A DNA stretch of 64,000 bases from Metabacillus arenae (GTDB lineage: Bacteria; Bacillota; Bacilli; Bacillales; Bacillaceae). The stretch is taken from the NCBI RefSeq assembly GCF_014773385.1, contig NZ_JACXAI010000003.1, positions 62,001-126,000 of the forward strand, written 5' to 3'. The position numbers were made by a program, and so were the translations under genes. Shown here in pieces: positions 1-10,311 of this stretch; position 1 is the stretch's first letter, and each line of letters opens with the position of its first letter. The notes below the pieces were generated by a model. That model was not told the DNA's origin. It was given only the letters and a program-made list of their open reading frames with translations, and did no database searches.

Positions 1-239
1 ATACAGGAAAGAGTGAAACACCCGTTACCCCAGTATTTGTTGGCGATGAGGCGCTTGCTCATAAGTTCTCGGATCAATTGCTGCAATATGGAGTGTTTGC
101 TCAAGGCATCGCATTTCCGACAGTTGCCAAAGGCCAGGCGCGTGTGCGAACAATTGTAACAGCAGAACATTCAAAAGAAGAGCTTCAAGAAGCATTATCT
201 ATTTTTGAAAAAGCTGCTAAGGAATTGAACATTATGTAG
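1..239 (+). CDS. kbl: Glycine C-acetyltransferase (2-amino-3-ketobutyrate CoA ligase), C-terminal fragment
   Basis: The reading frame is open from the window edge (first full codon at 3) to TAG at 237-239 and gives the last 78 residues. The block [20 protein letters not shown] and the following helix match the C-terminal small domain of the PLP-dependent alpha-oxoamine synthase Kbl. This enzyme cleaves 2-amino-3-ketobutyrate with CoA to glycine and acetyl-CoA in threonine breakdown. The active-site lysine lies upstream, outside the window. In B. subtilis tdh-kbl directly precedes miaB, as here. Only the 3' end is visible, so integrity cannot be judged. Confidence 0.9.
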   Translation, partial: TGKSETPVTPVFVGDEALAHKFSDQLLQYGVFAQGIAFPTVAKGQARVRTIVTAEHSKEELQEALSIFEKAAKELNIM

Positions 240-287
240 TATTCATTTATAGGAATCTATCGGAGAATCACCGATTGCTCCTTGTCT

Positions 288-322
288 CATCCCTTTGAGA
301 TACCTGATCTCTCAAAGGGATG
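288..322 (+). terminator. Perfect 13-bp hairpin after kbl, possible terminator
   Basis: Arms 288-300 and 310-322 (CATCCCTTTGAGA and its complement) are perfect with a 9-nt loop. There is no clear U-tract afterwards, so termination at the end of kbl is likely but not certain. Confidence 0.5.
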
Positions 323-405
323 GGCTTAGTTGGAGGTACCACTGGATTTGAATAACAGCCTTTTGAATTAAAGCTATAAATAGGCGGGCAGGGGGAGGAA
401 AATTT

Positions 406-870
406 ATGTACATAAAAAAAGCGACTATCTATGAATTGGATATACTTTCGGAGTTATTTAATCAATACAGAGTGTTTTATCACCAGAAGCCAGATATAGA
501 GGGGGCGCGTGAATTTCTAAATGAAAGAATAATCAATAATGAATCTGTCATTTTTCTGGCAGTAACTGACAAAGAGTCTATGTCACCTATGGGATTTGTC
601 CAGCTGTATCCGATTTTTACATCTGTTGGAATGAACCGGAAATGGTTATTAAACGATTTATTTGTCACTGAAAAAGAGAGGAGAAAAGGGGCAGCGAAAA
701 ACTTAATGAATGCAGCAAAAGAATTTGCTCTTGAAACAGGCGCTTCAGGATTGCTGCTTGAAACAGGGATAGAAAATGTAAATGCTCAAGCTTTATATGA
801 AAGCCTGGGTTACAAAAGAGAAGAGGATGTTTACTTTTACAATTTAGCTTTATTGGTTAAGGACGTTTAA
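406..870 (+). CDS. GNAT-family N-acetyltransferase
   Basis: This 154-residue protein has the GNAT fold order. An N-terminal strand is followed by a mid-protein segment ending in DLFVTEKERRKGAAKNLM, where ERRKGAA fits the R/Q-x-x-G-x-A/G acetyl-CoA pyrophosphate loop. A C-terminal NVNAQALYESLGYKRE segment is typical of motif B. GGGGGAGG at about 391-398 sits at good spacing from ATG 406. It should acetylate an amine using acetyl-CoA; the substrate (amino acid, polyamine, antibiotic or protein) cannot be read from sequence. It stands alone between kbl and the miaB region, in a spot where B. subtilis has no equivalent that I recall. Confidence 0.8.
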   Translation: MYIKKATIYELDILSELFNQYRVFYHQKPDIEGAREFLNERIINNESVIFLAVTDKESMSPMGFVQLYPIFTSVGMNRKWLLNDLFVTEKERRKGAAKNLMNAAKEFALETGASGLLLETGIENVNAQALYESLGYKREEDVYFYNLALLVKDV

Positions 871-1000
871 GCTAAATAAAGTATGTCAATTGTTGTCCAA
901 CTAAGCGTCTAGCCTGCCTGATACTCCAAGCCTGGTTGTTCAATGCGCATGCTCTTTAGTTCTATAATGAAAAAATCAGACTAAAATACCAGACTACAAA

Positions 1001-1015
1001 CTGATGAAAGTTTCC
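1001..1015 (+). repeat. Copy of short intergenic motif CTGATGAAAGTTTCC
   Basis: Partial copy of the GATGGAAGTTTCACTTTAT-like motif found at 12585, 12681, 14007, 44668 and 45191. Only the left half is preserved here, between the acetyltransferase and the next gene. Confidence 0.4.
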
Positions 1016-1044
1016 ATACTAATAATAATTCTCCAGGAAAGGAA

Positions 1045-1326
1045 GTGGTTTCTTTTTCTAACCTTCTTTTGCCGCTCGTATTGGGATTGCTTTTTGGGAT
1101 ATGCCAGCATATTCAGCATTATCAAATCCTTAAAATGCCAAAGCAAAACGAAGAGGGTTTAGAACTAGGAGCATTTAAAGACATCATTTTATGTATAACC
1201 GCCTCAGTGATCACAGTAGCGATTATCAACCCTCAAACTCTTCAACAAACAGTTCTTCTTATTGTTTTCAGTTGTTATGGAAGTGAAGGATTAATAAAGA
1301 TGAAGGAATTATGGATGAAAAAATAG
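1045..1326 (+). CDS. Small membrane protein of unknown function
   Basis: The product has 93 residues. The likely start is GTG 1045, preceded by AGGAAAGGA. Two hydrophobic stretches (about residues 6-24 and 46-80) suggest two membrane segments with a short polar loop containing KMPKQNEEG. A hairpin terminator follows the stop codon directly. I do not recognise the family. The clean RBS and terminator favour a real gene, but function is unknown. Confidence 0.55.
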   Translation: MVSFSNLLLPLVLGLLFGICQHIQHYQILKMPKQNEEGLELGAFKDIILCITASVITVAIINPQTLQQTVLLIVFSCYGSEGLIKMKELWMKK

Positions 1327-1356
1327 GAGCAGCCGAATGGCTGCTCTTCCACTTTC
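1327..1356 (+). terminator. Intrinsic terminator
   Basis: GAGCAGCC (1327-1334), loop GAAT and GGCTGCTC (1339-1346) are followed by a pyrimidine/T-rich stretch. It ends the 1045-1326 gene and also lies just beyond the stop of the convergent small gene at 1357-1515. Confidence 0.75.
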
Positions 1357-1515
1357 TTATTTTAAAAGCTTTAAAACCTTTTGCTCAACCAGCCTTATTT
1401 TATCGTAACTAGGGGCAATGACCGGCATAATTTCATAAAGTCCTGATTTATAAATGTAAATAACTTTATATTCTACATTTTCTAATACAACGTTATCACC
1501 TATTTGCAATAACAT
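1357..1515 (-). CDS. Conserved-looking 52-residue hypothetical protein
   Basis: On the minus strand an AGGAGGTT Shine-Dalgarno precedes ATG (complement of 1513-1515), and the frame runs 52 codons to TAA at 1357-1359. The protein starts MLLQIGDNVVLENVEYKV and is rich in beta-type residues with a basic C-terminal helix. The opening IGDNVVLEN resembles small SH3/KOW-like barrels, but this is only an impression. It is convergent with the small membrane protein and shares its terminator. The second small minus-strand gene at 34163-34336 has a loosely similar N-terminus. Confidence 0.55.
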   Translation of the reverse strand: MLLQIGDNVVLENVEYKVIYIYKSGLYEIMPVIAPSYDKIRLVEQKVLKLLK

Positions 1516-1747
1516 AACCTCCTAAACACCAGTAAAACATTATATCTTTGTACTTGCTAATATGTTAACTAAAAACCATTAATATAAAATAAACCTCATG
1601 TAAACTTTTTGTTAAGAAGAACAAGTGGAAATAACAAATTCATTGTCTAATCTAAAGGATATGTTGTTTTCTATTTGATTTCCTTTTATACTATAGTATT
1701 GGGTGTAGTTTTACTTGATAAAGGGGTTTGAAAGGAGAAATGTAGAC

Positions 1748-3277
1748 ATGAATGAAAAGCAGCGAATGGAAAGCAAGCAGGTTAATTCATCGGACAAAAA
1801 ATCCGAGAAGGATTTCAGCAAGTATTTCCAAGCCGTTTATATGCCTCCTTCCTTAAAGGATGCAAAAAAAAGAGGAAAAGAAGAAGTAAAATATCATAAT
1901 GATTTTAATATTTCACCTGAATTTCAAGGAATGGGAAATGGCCGGAAGTTTTATATTCGCACTTACGGCTGCCAAATGAATGAGCATGATACAGAAGTAA
2001 TGGCCGGAATCTTTTTAGCGTTAGGATATGAGCCTACAGAATCTGTGGATGATGCAAATGTCATTTTGTTAAACACATGTGCTATTCGCGAGAATGCAGA
2101 GAATAAAGTATTTGGAGAGCTTGGACACCTAAAATCTTTAAAAAAGGAAAGACCGGATCTTCTGTTAGGTGTATGTGGGTGTATGTCCCAAGAAGAGTCC
2201 GTTGTAAATCGTATTTTAAAGGTCCATCCTCATGTAGATATGGTTTTTGGTACTCATAACATTCACCGCTTGCCGAACATTTTAGAAGAGGCTTACCGTT
2301 CAAAGGAAATGGTGATCGAAGTTTGGTCAAAAGAAGGAGATGTCATTGAAAACCTTCCAAAGGTACGTAAAGGAAGCATTAAGGCATGGGTAAATATTAT
2401 GTACGGCTGTGATAAGTTCTGTACGTATTGTATTGTTCCTTATACCCGCGGAAAAGAACGAAGCCGCCGTCCAGAGGAGATTATCCAGGAAGTCCGTCAC
2501 CTTGCAGCACAAGGCTACAAGGAAATTACCCTTCTTGGACAAAATGTGAATGCATATGGAAAAGATTTTGATGACATCACATATGGATTAGGCGATTTGA
2601 TGGATGAATTGCATAAAATTGATATTCCAAGAATCAGGTTTACAACTAGCCACCCTCGCGATTTTGATGATCATTTAATCGAGGTTTTAGCTAAGGGCGG
2701 TAATTTGCTTGATCATATTCACCTGCCAGTCCAATCAGGCAGTTCTGAAGTGTTAAAGCTGATGGCCCGTAAATATGACCGCGAGCGTTATTTAGAGCTG
2801 GTAAGAAAAATTAAAGAAGCGATGCCAAATGCATCCCTTACTACCGACATTATCGTAGGTTTCCCGAATGAAACCGAAGAGCAGTTTGAAGAAACGTTGT
2901 CTCTATACCGTGAAGTTGAGTTTGATAGTGCATATACCTTTATTTATTCACCTCGAGAAGGCACACCAGCTGCAAAAATGCAAGATAATATTCCAATGGA
3001 AGTCAAAAAAGAACGACTCCAACGGTTAAATAGTCTTGTAAATGAAATTTCAGCAAAGAAAATGAAAGAATATGAGGGGAAAGTCGTTAAAGTTTTAGTC
3101 GAAGGTGAAAGCAAAAATAATCCTGATGTTTTGGCAGGATATACAGAAAAAAATAAGCTTGTTAATTTTAAAGCTCCGAAATCGGCGATTGGGAAAATTG
3201 TCAATGTTAAAATTGTAAAAGCGAAAACTTGGACATTGGATGGAGAAACGGTCGAAGAAACTGTAGAGGTGAATTAG
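1748..3277 (+). CDS. miaB: tRNA-2-methylthio-N6-dimethylallyladenosine synthase MiaB
   Basis: Radical-SAM methylthiotransferase that adds the ms2 group to i6A37 of tRNAs, after MiaA (also in this window) has added the isopentenyl group. The predicted protein has 509 residues. The N-terminal UPF0004 domain has cluster cysteines at about 75, 111 and 145 ([26 protein letters not shown]). The radical-SAM motif GCDKFCTYC gives C221, C225 and C228. A TRAM domain lies at the C-terminus. ATG 1748 is preferred because AGGAG at 1733-1737 lies 10 nt upstream and the protein then begins like B. subtilis YmcB ([11 protein letters not shown]). An upstream in-frame TTG at 1715 has no RBS. ricA follows after 2 nt, so the two are co-transcribed. 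Confidence 0.97.
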   Translation: MNEKQRMESKQVNSSDKKSEKDFSKYFQAVYMPPSLKDAKKRGKEEVKYHNDFNISPEFQGMGNGRKFYIRTYGCQMNEHDTEVMAGIFLALGYEPTESVDDANVILLNTCAIRENAENKVFGELGHLKSLKKERPDLLLGVCGCMSQEESVVNRILKVHPHVDMVFGTHNIHRLPNILEEAYRSKEMVIEVWSKEGDVIENLPKVRKGSIKAWVNIMYGCDKFCTYCIVPYTRGKERSRRPEEIIQEVRHLAAQGYKEITLLGQNVNAYGKDFDDITYGLGDLMDELHKIDIPRIRFTTSHPRDFDDHLIEVLAKGGNLLDHIHLPVQSGSSEVLKLMARKYDRERYLELVRKIKEAMPNASLTTDIIVGFPNETEEQFEETLSLYREVEFDSAYTFIYSPREGTPAAKMQDNIPMEVKKERLQRLNSLVNEISAKKMKEYEGKVVKVLVEGESKNNPDVLAGYTEKNKLVNFKAPKSAIGKIVNVKIVKAKTWTLDGETVEETVEVN

Positions 3278-3279
3278 GG

Positions 3280-3711
3280 ATGGCTCAATATACGAAGGAA
3301 GAAGTAGTTAGTAAAGCACGTGAATTAGCAAAAATGATTGCTGAAACGAATGAAGTAGATTTTTTTAAACGCGCAGAAGCGCAAATAAATGAAAATCAAA
3401 AAATACGCGAAAAAGTTGCAAGTATTAAAAGCCTGCAAAAGCAAGCCGTCAACTTTCAACATTACGGGAAGCATGAAGCTTTGAAACAGGTGGAAGCAAA
3501 AATTGACGCAATTCAAGAAGAATTAGATGAAATTCCTGTAATTCAAGAATTCAAAGAATCCCAGCTTGTTGTCAATGACTTGCTTCAACTTGTGGCAAAT
3601 ACGATTTCAAACTCCGTAACAAACGAAATTATTACCTCAACAGACGGAGATTTGCTTAGTGGAGAAACAGGTTCAAAATTGAAAAATTCGACTGGAAGCA
3701 GCTGTCACTAG
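3280..3711 (+). CDS. ricA: RicA/YmcA, RicAFT complex subunit
   Basis: All-helical protein of 143 residues in the YlbF/YmcA (Com_YlbF) family. With RicF and RicT it forms a complex that promotes Spo0A activation, competence, biofilm formation and maturation of several mRNAs by RNase Y. Internal homology to YmcA is clear in NENQKIREKVASIKSLQKQ and the helix around residues 95-115. The C-terminus ends GSSCH; RicAFT is known to bind Fe-S clusters through conserved cysteines, so this Cys may be a ligand (inference). ATG 3280 lies 2 nt after the miaB stop, with GAGGTGAATTAGGG as RBS. An intrinsic terminator follows. Confidence 0.93.
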   Translation: MAQYTKEEVVSKARELAKMIAETNEVDFFKRAEAQINENQKIREKVASIKSLQKQAVNFQHYGKHEALKQVEAKIDAIQEELDEIPVIQEFKESQLVVNDLLQLVANTISNSVTNEIITSTDGDLLSGETGSKLKNSTGSSCH

Positions 3712-3744
3712 TCTAGAAGTGAGAGATTAGAGGTAGGAATGAAA

Positions 3745-3775
3745 GAAATCAGCGAAAGAGCTGATTTCTTTTTTA
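3745..3775 (+). terminator. Intrinsic terminator of miaB-ricA
   Basis: GAAATCAGC (3745-3753), loop GAAAGA and GCTGATTTC (3760-3768) are followed by a run of six T. Confidence 0.92.
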
Positions 3776-4007
3776 AATTCCATCACTATATACTCTTTAA
3801 TAGTAAGGGGTAAAGAAAAAATTCCATATTGACACATTTACTTGAGGTATAGACCATAGCCTTGAATCCCTACGTGACCCTATTCAATCCATTGACCATT
3901 AAAAAAAGTGATGGAGAAAGTAAAGTAGACCAATTTCTCGCAAACTGAATGATCTCATTTAAGAAAATCATTATGACATCAGAAAAATTTTAAATTCCTT
4001 AAATTAG
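3776..4007 (+). other. AT-rich intergenic stretch, nothing recognised
   Basis: No supported open frame with an RBS, no tRNA and no clear promoter was seen here. It leads into a decayed copy of the dispersed repeat family. Confidence 0.5.
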
Positions 4008-4163
4008 AATATTTAGAGTATTAATGTGAGTTGAAATTGTCCAATTCCAACACCTAACTTGTTTCTTAAATTCACAATCCAATCCTCACAGAAAAACAAG
4101 AGCTGCCTTCGGAGGCTCGCCCGAGTGCTTGCCAAAGGTAAGCAAGGTGCTTCCGCTTTTCTA
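4008..4163 (+). repeat. Decayed copy (G) of the dispersed intergenic repeat
   Basis: The left part keeps GAGTATTAATGTGAG and AATTGTCCAATTCC, matching the family left end (TATTAACGTGTTAAAG, TCATTGTCCAGCTCC). The middle has CACAATCCAATCCTC and CTTCGGAGGCTCGC. The right end is AAGGTGCTTCCGCTTTTC, against GCGCTTGCGCTTTTC in better copies. Unlike the other copies it starts about 230 nt after a terminator. It ends about 30 nt upstream of the cotE promoter. Confidence 0.6.
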
Positions 4164-4191
4164 TGTTTCTTTATTAATTTCTATTTTTTAG

Positions 4192-4220
4192 GCACATTTT
4201 TGGGCTTAGCCGCATACACT
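4192..4220 (+). promoter_or_regulatory. Sigma-E-type promoter for cotE
   Basis: GCACATTT (4192-4199) is separated by 13 nt from CATACACT (4213-4220), a perfect match to the sigma-E -10 pattern cATAcAnT. Mother-cell sigma-E transcription of cotE is established in B. subtilis. I did not find a convincing sigma-K promoter closer to the gene. Confidence 0.6.
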
Positions 4221-4337
4221 GAACTATACGGAATCATGACTTGGTGTAAAACTGTCATTATTTCATCATTATGTTAGCACAAAGGTTAATAGCCCAGCAT
4301 AGGATTAATTGAAGATGTTTGAGGAGGGTATGTACGA

Positions 4338-4883
4338 ATGGCTGACTACAGAGAAATTATCACGAAAGCGGTTGTTGCGAAGGGCAGGAAATTTACTCAA
4401 TCGACTCACACTATTTCACCTAAGCAAAGACCTGCTAGCATCCTCGGTGGGTGGATCATCAATCATAAATATGATGCCCAGAAGATTGGTAAGACTGTCG
4501 AGGTTGAAGGTACTTATGATATTAATGTTTGGTATTCTTATGACGAGAATACAAAAACAGAAGTAGTAACAGAGAAAGTTGACTACGTTGACGTGATCAA
4601 GCTTAAATACAAGGATCAAAACTTTTTAGATGATGAATCAGTAGTATTAGCTAAAGTTATGCAGCAGCCGAACTGCTTGGAAGTGACCATTTCACCAAAT
4701 GGAAACAAAGTTGTAGTTCAAGCAGAACGTGAATTTTTAGCAGAGGTTGTCGGCGAAACGAAAGTTGTTGTAAATATTAATTCAGAAGGTTTTAGTGACG
4801 ACGATGATGATTGGGTAGAAGACCTTGACGAGGAATTCGAGGATTTGAACCCAGAATTTTTAGCTGGTGAACCTGAAGAATAA
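4338..4883 (+). CDS. cotE: Outer spore coat morphogenetic protein CotE
   Basis: Soluble protein of 181 residues, the same length as B. subtilis CotE. It is made in the mother cell and needed to assemble the outer coat around the forespore. The sequence is very close to the known family over [31 protein letters not shown] and [16 protein letters not shown]. The C-terminus is strongly acidic (a [17 protein letters not shown] stretch), as in other CotE proteins, where it binds partner coat proteins. GAGGAGGG lies about 11 nt before ATG 4338. The gene is monocistronic, with its own sigma-E-like promoter and terminator, between ricA and mutS as in B. subtilis. Confidence 0.97.
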   Translation: MADYREIITKAVVAKGRKFTQSTHTISPKQRPASILGGWIINHKYDAQKIGKTVEVEGTYDINVWYSYDENTKTEVVTEKVDYVDVIKLKYKDQNFLDDESVVLAKVMQQPNCLEVTISPNGNKVVVQAEREFLAEVVGETKVVVNINSEGFSDDDDDWVEDLDEEFEDLNPEFLAGEPEE

Positions 4884-4884
4884 G

Positions 4885-4920
4885 GAAACTGGGAAGCTAT
4901 CTTCCTAGTTTTCTTTTTTT
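4885..4920 (+). terminator. Intrinsic terminator of cotE
   Basis: GAAACTGGGAAG, loop CTAT and CTTCCTAGTTTTC are followed by a T-run to 4920. Confidence 0.85.
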
Positions 4921-4988
4921 GTATAAAATTAAATGATATAATATTAGTTGTTTTAAGAATGAATGATTGACGCTATTGGAGGATAAAA

Positions 4989-7571
4989 ATGGCTACCTAC
5001 ACGCCAATGATACAGCAATATTTAAAGATAAAGGCTGACTTTGAAGATGCCTTTTTATTTTTTAGATTAGGTGATTTTTACGAGATGTTTTTTGATGATG
5101 CAATTAAGGCATCTCGAGAATTAGAGATAACATTAACAAGTAGAGATGGCGGAGGAGAAGAAAGAATTCCGATGTGCGGAGTTCCTTATCATTCAGCACC
5201 AAATTACATAGAGCAGCTTGTTAAGAAAGGTTTCAAAATTGCCATTTGTGAACAGACTGAAGATCCAAAGCAGGCTAAAGGTGTTGTCAGAAGGGAAGTT
5301 GTCCAGCTGATTACACCTGGAACTGTTATGGAAGGAAAAGGCCTCCTTGAAAAAGAAAACAATTACTTGGCTTCTATTACAAATTTGGACTCTTTGTATG
5401 GACTGGCATTAACCGACTTAACGACAGGGGAAAATAAAGTCACAACAGTTTCTTCCTTTCAAGATCTTTTGAATGAGATTTATTCTGTCGGAGCGAAAGA
5501 GGTTGTTCTTTCCAAAGATTTTAATGAAGAGCTATTAAAACAGCTTAAAGACCGCTGCGAAGTCACAATATCCTATGAAGAATCCACTGATATCCATGAG
5601 ATTGAACCGCTTGTACAAAACCTTAAAGAGGACCACTTAAAAATAACATTTGCCAAGCTCTATCGTTATCTTCAGCGGACACAAAAAAGAAGTTTGGAGC
5701 ACCTGCAAAAGGTTGAACATTATCAGTTAAATCATTATATGAAAATTGACCTCTACTCAAAACGCAACCTTGAGTTAACAGAATCAATTCGTTCCAAAGG
5801 GAAAAAGGGGTCTCTGTTGTGGCTTCTTGATGAAACAAAAACGGCTATGGGCGGAAGAATGCTTAAACAATGGATCGACCATCCTTTAATGGATAAACAA
5901 GCCATTACTACTCGATTAAACATGGTCGAAACTTTAATAGAACGCTATTTTGAACGGGAGGATTTGCGCGAACAATTGCAGCAGGTTTATGATTTGGAGC
6001 GTTTAGCCGGACGTGTGGCTTTTGGAAATGCAAATGCGAGAGATCTCATTCAGTTAAAAAAATCTTTACAGCAGGTTCCAGCAATTAAAGAGTTAATTAA
6101 AAGTATTGGAAACGACTATGCAGAGAAGATAGCAAAGGGTATAGATCCATGTGCAGGTGTAACTGAAAATCTTGAGAAAGCTTTATTAGACAATCCGCCT
6201 TTGTCTGTGAAGGAAGGAAATCTCATAAAAGACGGCTTTAATAAACAACTTGACCTTTATCGAGATGCAAGCAGAAACGGGAAGGCTTGGATTGCCCAGC
6301 TAGAGCAGCAGGAAAGACAGAAAAATGGGATCAAGTCTCTTAAAATAGGATACAATCGAGTCTTTGGCTATTATATTGAAGTCACGAGAGCTAATTTACA
6401 TTTGTTAACAGAAGGCCAATACGAAAGAAAACAAACACTAACAAATGCAGAACGATTTATTACACCGGAATTAAAGGAAAAGGAAACGCTGATTCTTGAA
6501 GCAGAAGACAATAGTATAGAGCTGGAATATCAAATTTTCACAGATTTAAGAGAGCAAATTAAAGAGTCGATTCCGGCCATCCAAAACCTTGCAAAGCAAT
6601 TAAGCGAACTAGATGTTTTGCAATGCTTTGCTACGATCAGCGAAAAACGTCATTATACAAAGCCTTCTTTTACAAATGATTCACTATTCATAAAAGATGG
6701 GCGTCATCCTGTTGTGGAGAAAGTAATGGACCGCCAGGAATACGTACCAAACGATTGTACGATGGGAAATGGGAGTAATTTGCTTTTAATTACAGGTCCG
6801 AACATGTCAGGGAAAAGCACGTATATGAGGCAAGTTGCACATGCAGCGATCCTAGCGCAAATTGGATGCTATGTGCCTGCGAGTGAAGTAAGCTTACCGA
6901 TTTTTGATAAAATTTTTACAAGAATCGGTGCAGCAGATGATCTTGTATCTGGCCAGAGCACTTTTATGGTTGAGATGCTAGAAGCGAAGAATGCCATCGC
7001 AAATGCTACATCAAATAGTTTAATTCTTTTTGATGAAATTGGACGGGGTACTTCCACTTATGATGGAATGGCACTAGCACAGGCGATTATCGAATATGTG
7101 CACGAATATATTGGGGCAAAAACTCTATTCTCGACTCATTATCACGAATTAACCATTTTAGATCAAAAATTAGATCAACTGCGAAATGTCCATGTACAAG
7201 CTGTTGAAGAAAACGGAAAAGTTGTTTTTTTACACAAAATAAAAGAAGGGGCAGCAGATAAAAGCTATGGAATACATGTAGCAGAGCTTGCTGAACTGCC
7301 TGTACAGCTTATTAATAGGGCAAAAGAAATTTTAACAGAATTAGAAAAGGATCCCAAAATAGAGTTAACTCAAACCTCTGAAGTAAATGAAATCAACGAA
7401 ATGGCACAATTATCTTTCTTCAATGAAGAATTAGAAAAGCGTGAAAAGAAAACGACCATTTCTTCAAAAGAAATGCAAGTAATCGAAAAAATTAAGGCAA
7501 TTGATATTCTTGAAATGACACCGATGGACGCATTAAATGAATTGTATAAAATTCATAAGAAATTAAAGTAG
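4989..7571 (+). CDS. mutS: DNA mismatch repair protein MutS
   Basis: MutS1 ATPase, 860 residues, which recognises mismatches and small loops and starts repair with MutL. The mismatch-reading Phe-x-Glu is F30/E32 in [10 protein letters not shown]. The Walker A loop GPNMSGKST starts at about residue 603, and the Walker B/ABC signature region contains [16 protein letters not shown]. The C-terminus has the helix-turn-helix dimer region. TGGAGG precedes ATG 4989, and a TATAAT-like box lies near 4938. mutL follows after 15 nt, giving the usual mutSL operon. Confidence 0.98.
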   Translation: MATYTPMIQQYLKIKADFEDAFLFFRLGDFYEMFFDDAIKASRELEITLTSRDGGGEERIPMCGVPYHSAPNYIEQLVKKGFKIAICEQTEDPKQAKGVVRREVVQLITPGTVMEGKGLLEKENNYLASITNLDSLYGLALTDLTTGENKVTTVSSFQDLLNEIYSVGAKEVVLSKDFNEELLKQLKDRCEVTISYEESTDIHEIEPLVQNLKEDHLKITFAKLYRYLQRTQKRSLEHLQKVEHYQLNHYMKIDLYSKRNLELTESIRSKGKKGSLLWLLDETKTAMGGRMLKQWIDHPLMDKQAITTRLNMVETLIERYFEREDLREQLQQVYDLERLAGRVAFGNANARDLIQLKKSLQQVPAIKELIKSIGNDYAEKIAKGIDPCAGVTENLEKALLDNPPLSVKEGNLIKDGFNKQLDLYRDASRNGKAWIAQLEQQERQKNGIKSLKIGYNRVFGYYIEVTRANLHLLTEGQYERKQTLTNAERFITPELKEKETLILEAEDNSIELEYQIFTDLREQIKESIPAIQNLAKQLSELDVLQCFATISEKRHYTKPSFTNDSLFIKDGRHPVVEKVMDRQEYVPNDCTMGNGSNLLLITGPNMSGKSTYMRQVAHAAILAQIGCYVPASEVSLPIFDKIFTRIGAADDLVSGQSTFMVEMLEAKNAIANATSNSLILFDEIGRGTSTYDGMALAQAIIEYVHEYIGAKTLFSTHYHELTILDQKLDQLRNVHVQAVEENGKVVFLHKIKEGAADKSYGIHVAELAELPVQLINRAKEILTELEKDPKIELTQTSEVNEINEMAQLSFFNEELEKREKKTTISSKEMQVIEKIKAIDILEMTPMDALNELYKIHKKLK

Positions 7572-7586
7572 AAAGGAGGTATTTAC

Positions 7587-9479
7587 TTGGGGAAAATCAT
7601 CCAGCTCAACGACCATCTCTCGAATAAAATTGCAGCAGGAGAGGTGGTGGAAAGACCGGCATCTGTAGTAAAGGAATTGGTTGAAAATTCACTTGATGCT
7701 AACAGTTCAATTATTGAAATAGAAGTGGAAGAAGCGGGTTTAAGTAAAATAAGAATAGTTGATAATGGGGATGGAATTGAGGCAGACGATTGTTTAAATG
7801 CTTTTCATCGCCATGCAACCAGCAAAATTAAAGATGAAAATGATTTGTTTCGAATTCGGACTCTTGGTTTTCGGGGAGAAGCTCTTCCAAGTATTGCCTC
7901 AGTTTCTGAACTAGAATTAAAAACGTCTACTGGAAGCGATGCAGGCAGCAGAATAAAGCTTTCTGGCGGAAAAGTGATAATCCACGAACCAGCCTCTAGT
8001 CGAAAAGGAACGGAAATAGTTGTTTCAGATCTTTTCTTTAACACCCCAGCAAGACTTAAATATATGAAAAGCATTCATACTGAACTTGGGAATATAACAG
8101 ATGTGGTAAACAGGCTTGCTTTGTCTCATCCAGAAGTTTCCTTCCGTTTGTTGCACAACGGCAAACAATTGTTGTATACAAATGGAAAAGGAGATGTAAG
8201 GCAAGTTTTAGCATCAATTTATGGCCTATCAATAGCGAAAAAAATGATCCCCATTCATTTGAAATCACTTGATTTTGAAATAAAAGGGCATGTTTCATTG
8301 CCTGAGATTACGCGGGCATCAAGAAACTATATTTCAACGATAATTAATGGCCGATTTATCAAAAATTATGCTCTTGTAAGAGCCATTCAACAAGGATTCC
8401 ATACCCTTCTTCCAATTGGGCGGTTTCCCATCATCTACCTTGAAATATTAATGGATCCCTTATTGGTAGATGTCAATGTGCATCCGGCGAAAATGGAAGT
8501 CAGGTTAAGTAAAGAAATGGAGCTTAATGAACTTATTACTTCAGGAATAAAGGATACTTTTAAACAAGAGCAATTAATACCTGAAGTATCCAAGCCGACA
8601 ATCAAAGCAAAGAAGCCGTCAGAACAACAATTTTTTACGTTCCATCATCAGGATAATCAGGCTGTCCAAACTTCGGATAAGCAAGAGGACTCCGTGAAGA
8701 GGAATTTTTCTGATGAAAGCAAACTACCTGCAAATGAGGAAATAAGTGAGAAGAATCCGCCTGATAAATTAGTATCTGAAAAGGAAGAAAGCAATGAAAC
8801 TACTAGGGATGAAAATTTTCAGATTTATCATCAGGAGTTAACAGATTCTCATAGCTCTATCATTTCAGAGAAAACCATACAAGAAGAAAACCAGGAGCGC
8901 ATGCCGCCACTTTATCCAATCGGTCAAATGCATGGAACCTATATTCTTGCTCAAAATGATCGCGGATTATATATTGTTGATCAGCATGCTGCACAGGAAA
9001 GGATTAAATATGAATATTATCGTGAAAAGGTCGGAGAAATAGCCTCTGAAGTCCAAGAATTGCTTGTCCCTTTAACAATGGAGTTTTCAAGTAATGACTC
9101 TTTGATCATCGATGCCCATATTGATTTGTTAAAATCAGTTGGTATCTTTTTAGAATCCTTTGGGCGGAACAGTTACATTGTGCGTTCTCATCCTCAATGG
9201 TTTCCTAAAGGAAATGAGGAGTCTGTAATCGAGGAAATTATTCAGCAGGTTATTGATGAACGAAAAATTGATATCAAAAAGCTAAGGGAAGAAGCAGCTA
9301 TCATGATGAGCTGCAAAGCTTCTATAAAAGCAAATCAGCATCTTAGAAATGAAGAAATCTTTGCATTACTCGAATCCTTAAGAAAAACAGAAGATCCGTT
9401 TACTTGCCCGCACGGCAGACCTATTATCGTTCATTACTCGACATATGAAATGGAAAAAATGTTTAAGCGGGTAATGTAG
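7587..9479 (+). CDS. mutL: DNA mismatch repair protein MutL
   Basis: GHKL ATPase and latent endonuclease of mismatch repair, 630 residues. N-terminal ATP-binding motifs are [10 protein letters not shown] (E33, N34), VDNGDGI and GFRGEAL. A long low-complexity linker (about residues 330-440) leads to the C-terminal nuclease domain. That domain has a complete DQHA(X)2E(X)4E motif from D465 and the CPHGRP metal-site motif near the end, so this is the strand-nicking type of MutL used by bacteria without MutH. The start is TTG 7587, 7 nt after AAAGGAGG. It is co-transcribed with mutS. Confidence 0.98.
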   Translation: MGKIIQLNDHLSNKIAAGEVVERPASVVKELVENSLDANSSIIEIEVEEAGLSKIRIVDNGDGIEADDCLNAFHRHATSKIKDENDLFRIRTLGFRGEALPSIASVSELELKTSTGSDAGSRIKLSGGKVIIHEPASSRKGTEIVVSDLFFNTPARLKYMKSIHTELGNITDVVNRLALSHPEVSFRLLHNGKQLLYTNGKGDVRQVLASIYGLSIAKKMIPIHLKSLDFEIKGHVSLPEITRASRNYISTIINGRFIKNYALVRAIQQGFHTLLPIGRFPIIYLEILMDPLLVDVNVHPAKMEVRLSKEMELNELITSGIKDTFKQEQLIPEVSKPTIKAKKPSEQQFFTFHHQDNQAVQTSDKQEDSVKRNFSDESKLPANEEISEKNPPDKLVSEKEESNETTRDENFQIYHQELTDSHSSIISEKTIQEENQERMPPLYPIGQMHGTYILAQNDRGLYIVDQHAAQERIKYEYYREKVGEIASEVQELLVPLTMEFSSNDSLIIDAHIDLLKSVGIFLESFGRNSYIVRSHPQWFPKGNEESVIEEIIQQVIDERKIDIKKLREEAAIMMSCKASIKANQHLRNEEIFALLESLRKTEDPFTCPHGRPIIVHYSTYEMEKMFKRVM

Positions 9480-9588
9480 CAGGGTTAAAATGGGGAGTGG
9501 TGAAGGTTTGCCCCCGAATTATTTAGATACCGTTCCAACTTAAGTATACTTTCATCTTGTAATTTCTTGGAGATGTTTTAAAAAGTAA

Positions 9589-9614
9589 ACAGCCCTTCCG
9601 TTTGGAAGGGCTGT
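9589..9614. terminator. Bidirectional intrinsic terminator
   Basis: ACAGCCCTTCC (9589-9599), loop GTTT and GGAAGGGCTGT (9604-9614) form a perfect 11-bp stem. The minus-strand exit is T-rich (TTACTTTTT). It lies between mutL and the convergent membrane-protein gene and probably serves both. Confidence 0.8.
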
Positions 9615-9627
9615 CTAATAGGTATCA

Positions 9628-10020
9628 CTACCTTAAACTAGAGCTACGAACTTTTTTATAGAAACCGTTATATTTAAAGAAGATTTCAATCAAGAAAAAT
9701 GTTAAAGGTGCAAATAAAATAAAAAATGTCTTAGTTATTAGCAAAACCAAAAAGCAATAAACGATTAATTTTGTAATCATGATAAAGATAGGTTTTATAT
9801 CAGTTAATTTAAATAGTATATCAGTATAAAATGCAACTGGTAAAGCAATCAAAAAGAATCCACCAATCATATACAAAAACAAGTACAAAGAATACACAAT
9901 GGTTACGGAACTTGGAAACTCATAGAACATTGATATCATGTAGATTATCCAAAATAAAACGCTTGATATTAAAGAGATTTTCAAATTCGTCGTGATTGCT
10001 TTTTTTAAAAACTTCCCCAT
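9628..10020 (-). CDS. Small integral membrane protein, unknown function
   Basis: The product has 130 residues. A short basic N-terminus (MGKFLKKAITTNLK) is followed by about four hydrophobic segments (roughly 14-32, 42-66, 78-98 and 100-116) and a basic tail. ATG 10020 has AAGGA about 9 nt upstream on the minus strand. The basic ends suggest both termini may be cytoplasmic. No family recognised and no operon partners. It is absent from the corresponding B. subtilis interval as far as I recall. Confidence 0.55.
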   Translation of the reverse strand: MGKFLKKAITTNLKISLISSVLFWIIYMISMFYEFPSSVTIVYSLYLFLYMIGGFFLIALPVAFYTDILFKLTDIKPIFIMITKLIVYCFLVLLITKTFFILFAPLTFFLIEIFFKYNGFYKKVRSSSLR

Positions 10021-10311
10021 AAAATAGTCCTTCCATTTGTATTTATTATCATTTAAACATTACCATGGTATATCCTCAAACCCTAAAATCGAGCCCAATT
10101 CTCCCTTTCTATCTTATGGCTGGATTTTGCCCTAACAATCTCATGTCATAAAACTGATAAGCTTAAATGATTATCAAGTTTAATGGCATATTAAACATCA
10201 ATATTTATAAATTAATATAAATGCTCCACAATGATTGAGGAATTTTAAACGACCTTATACAAGGTTTTAGGGAACTAAAATTGCATCTTGTAACAGCCGG
10301 GGAGGAGAGGT
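10021..10311. other. Divergent intergenic region
   Basis: AT-rich spacer between the divergent membrane-protein gene and ymaF. It must hold both promoters, but I cannot assign boxes with confidence. No small frame with an RBS was seen. Confidence 0.4.
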
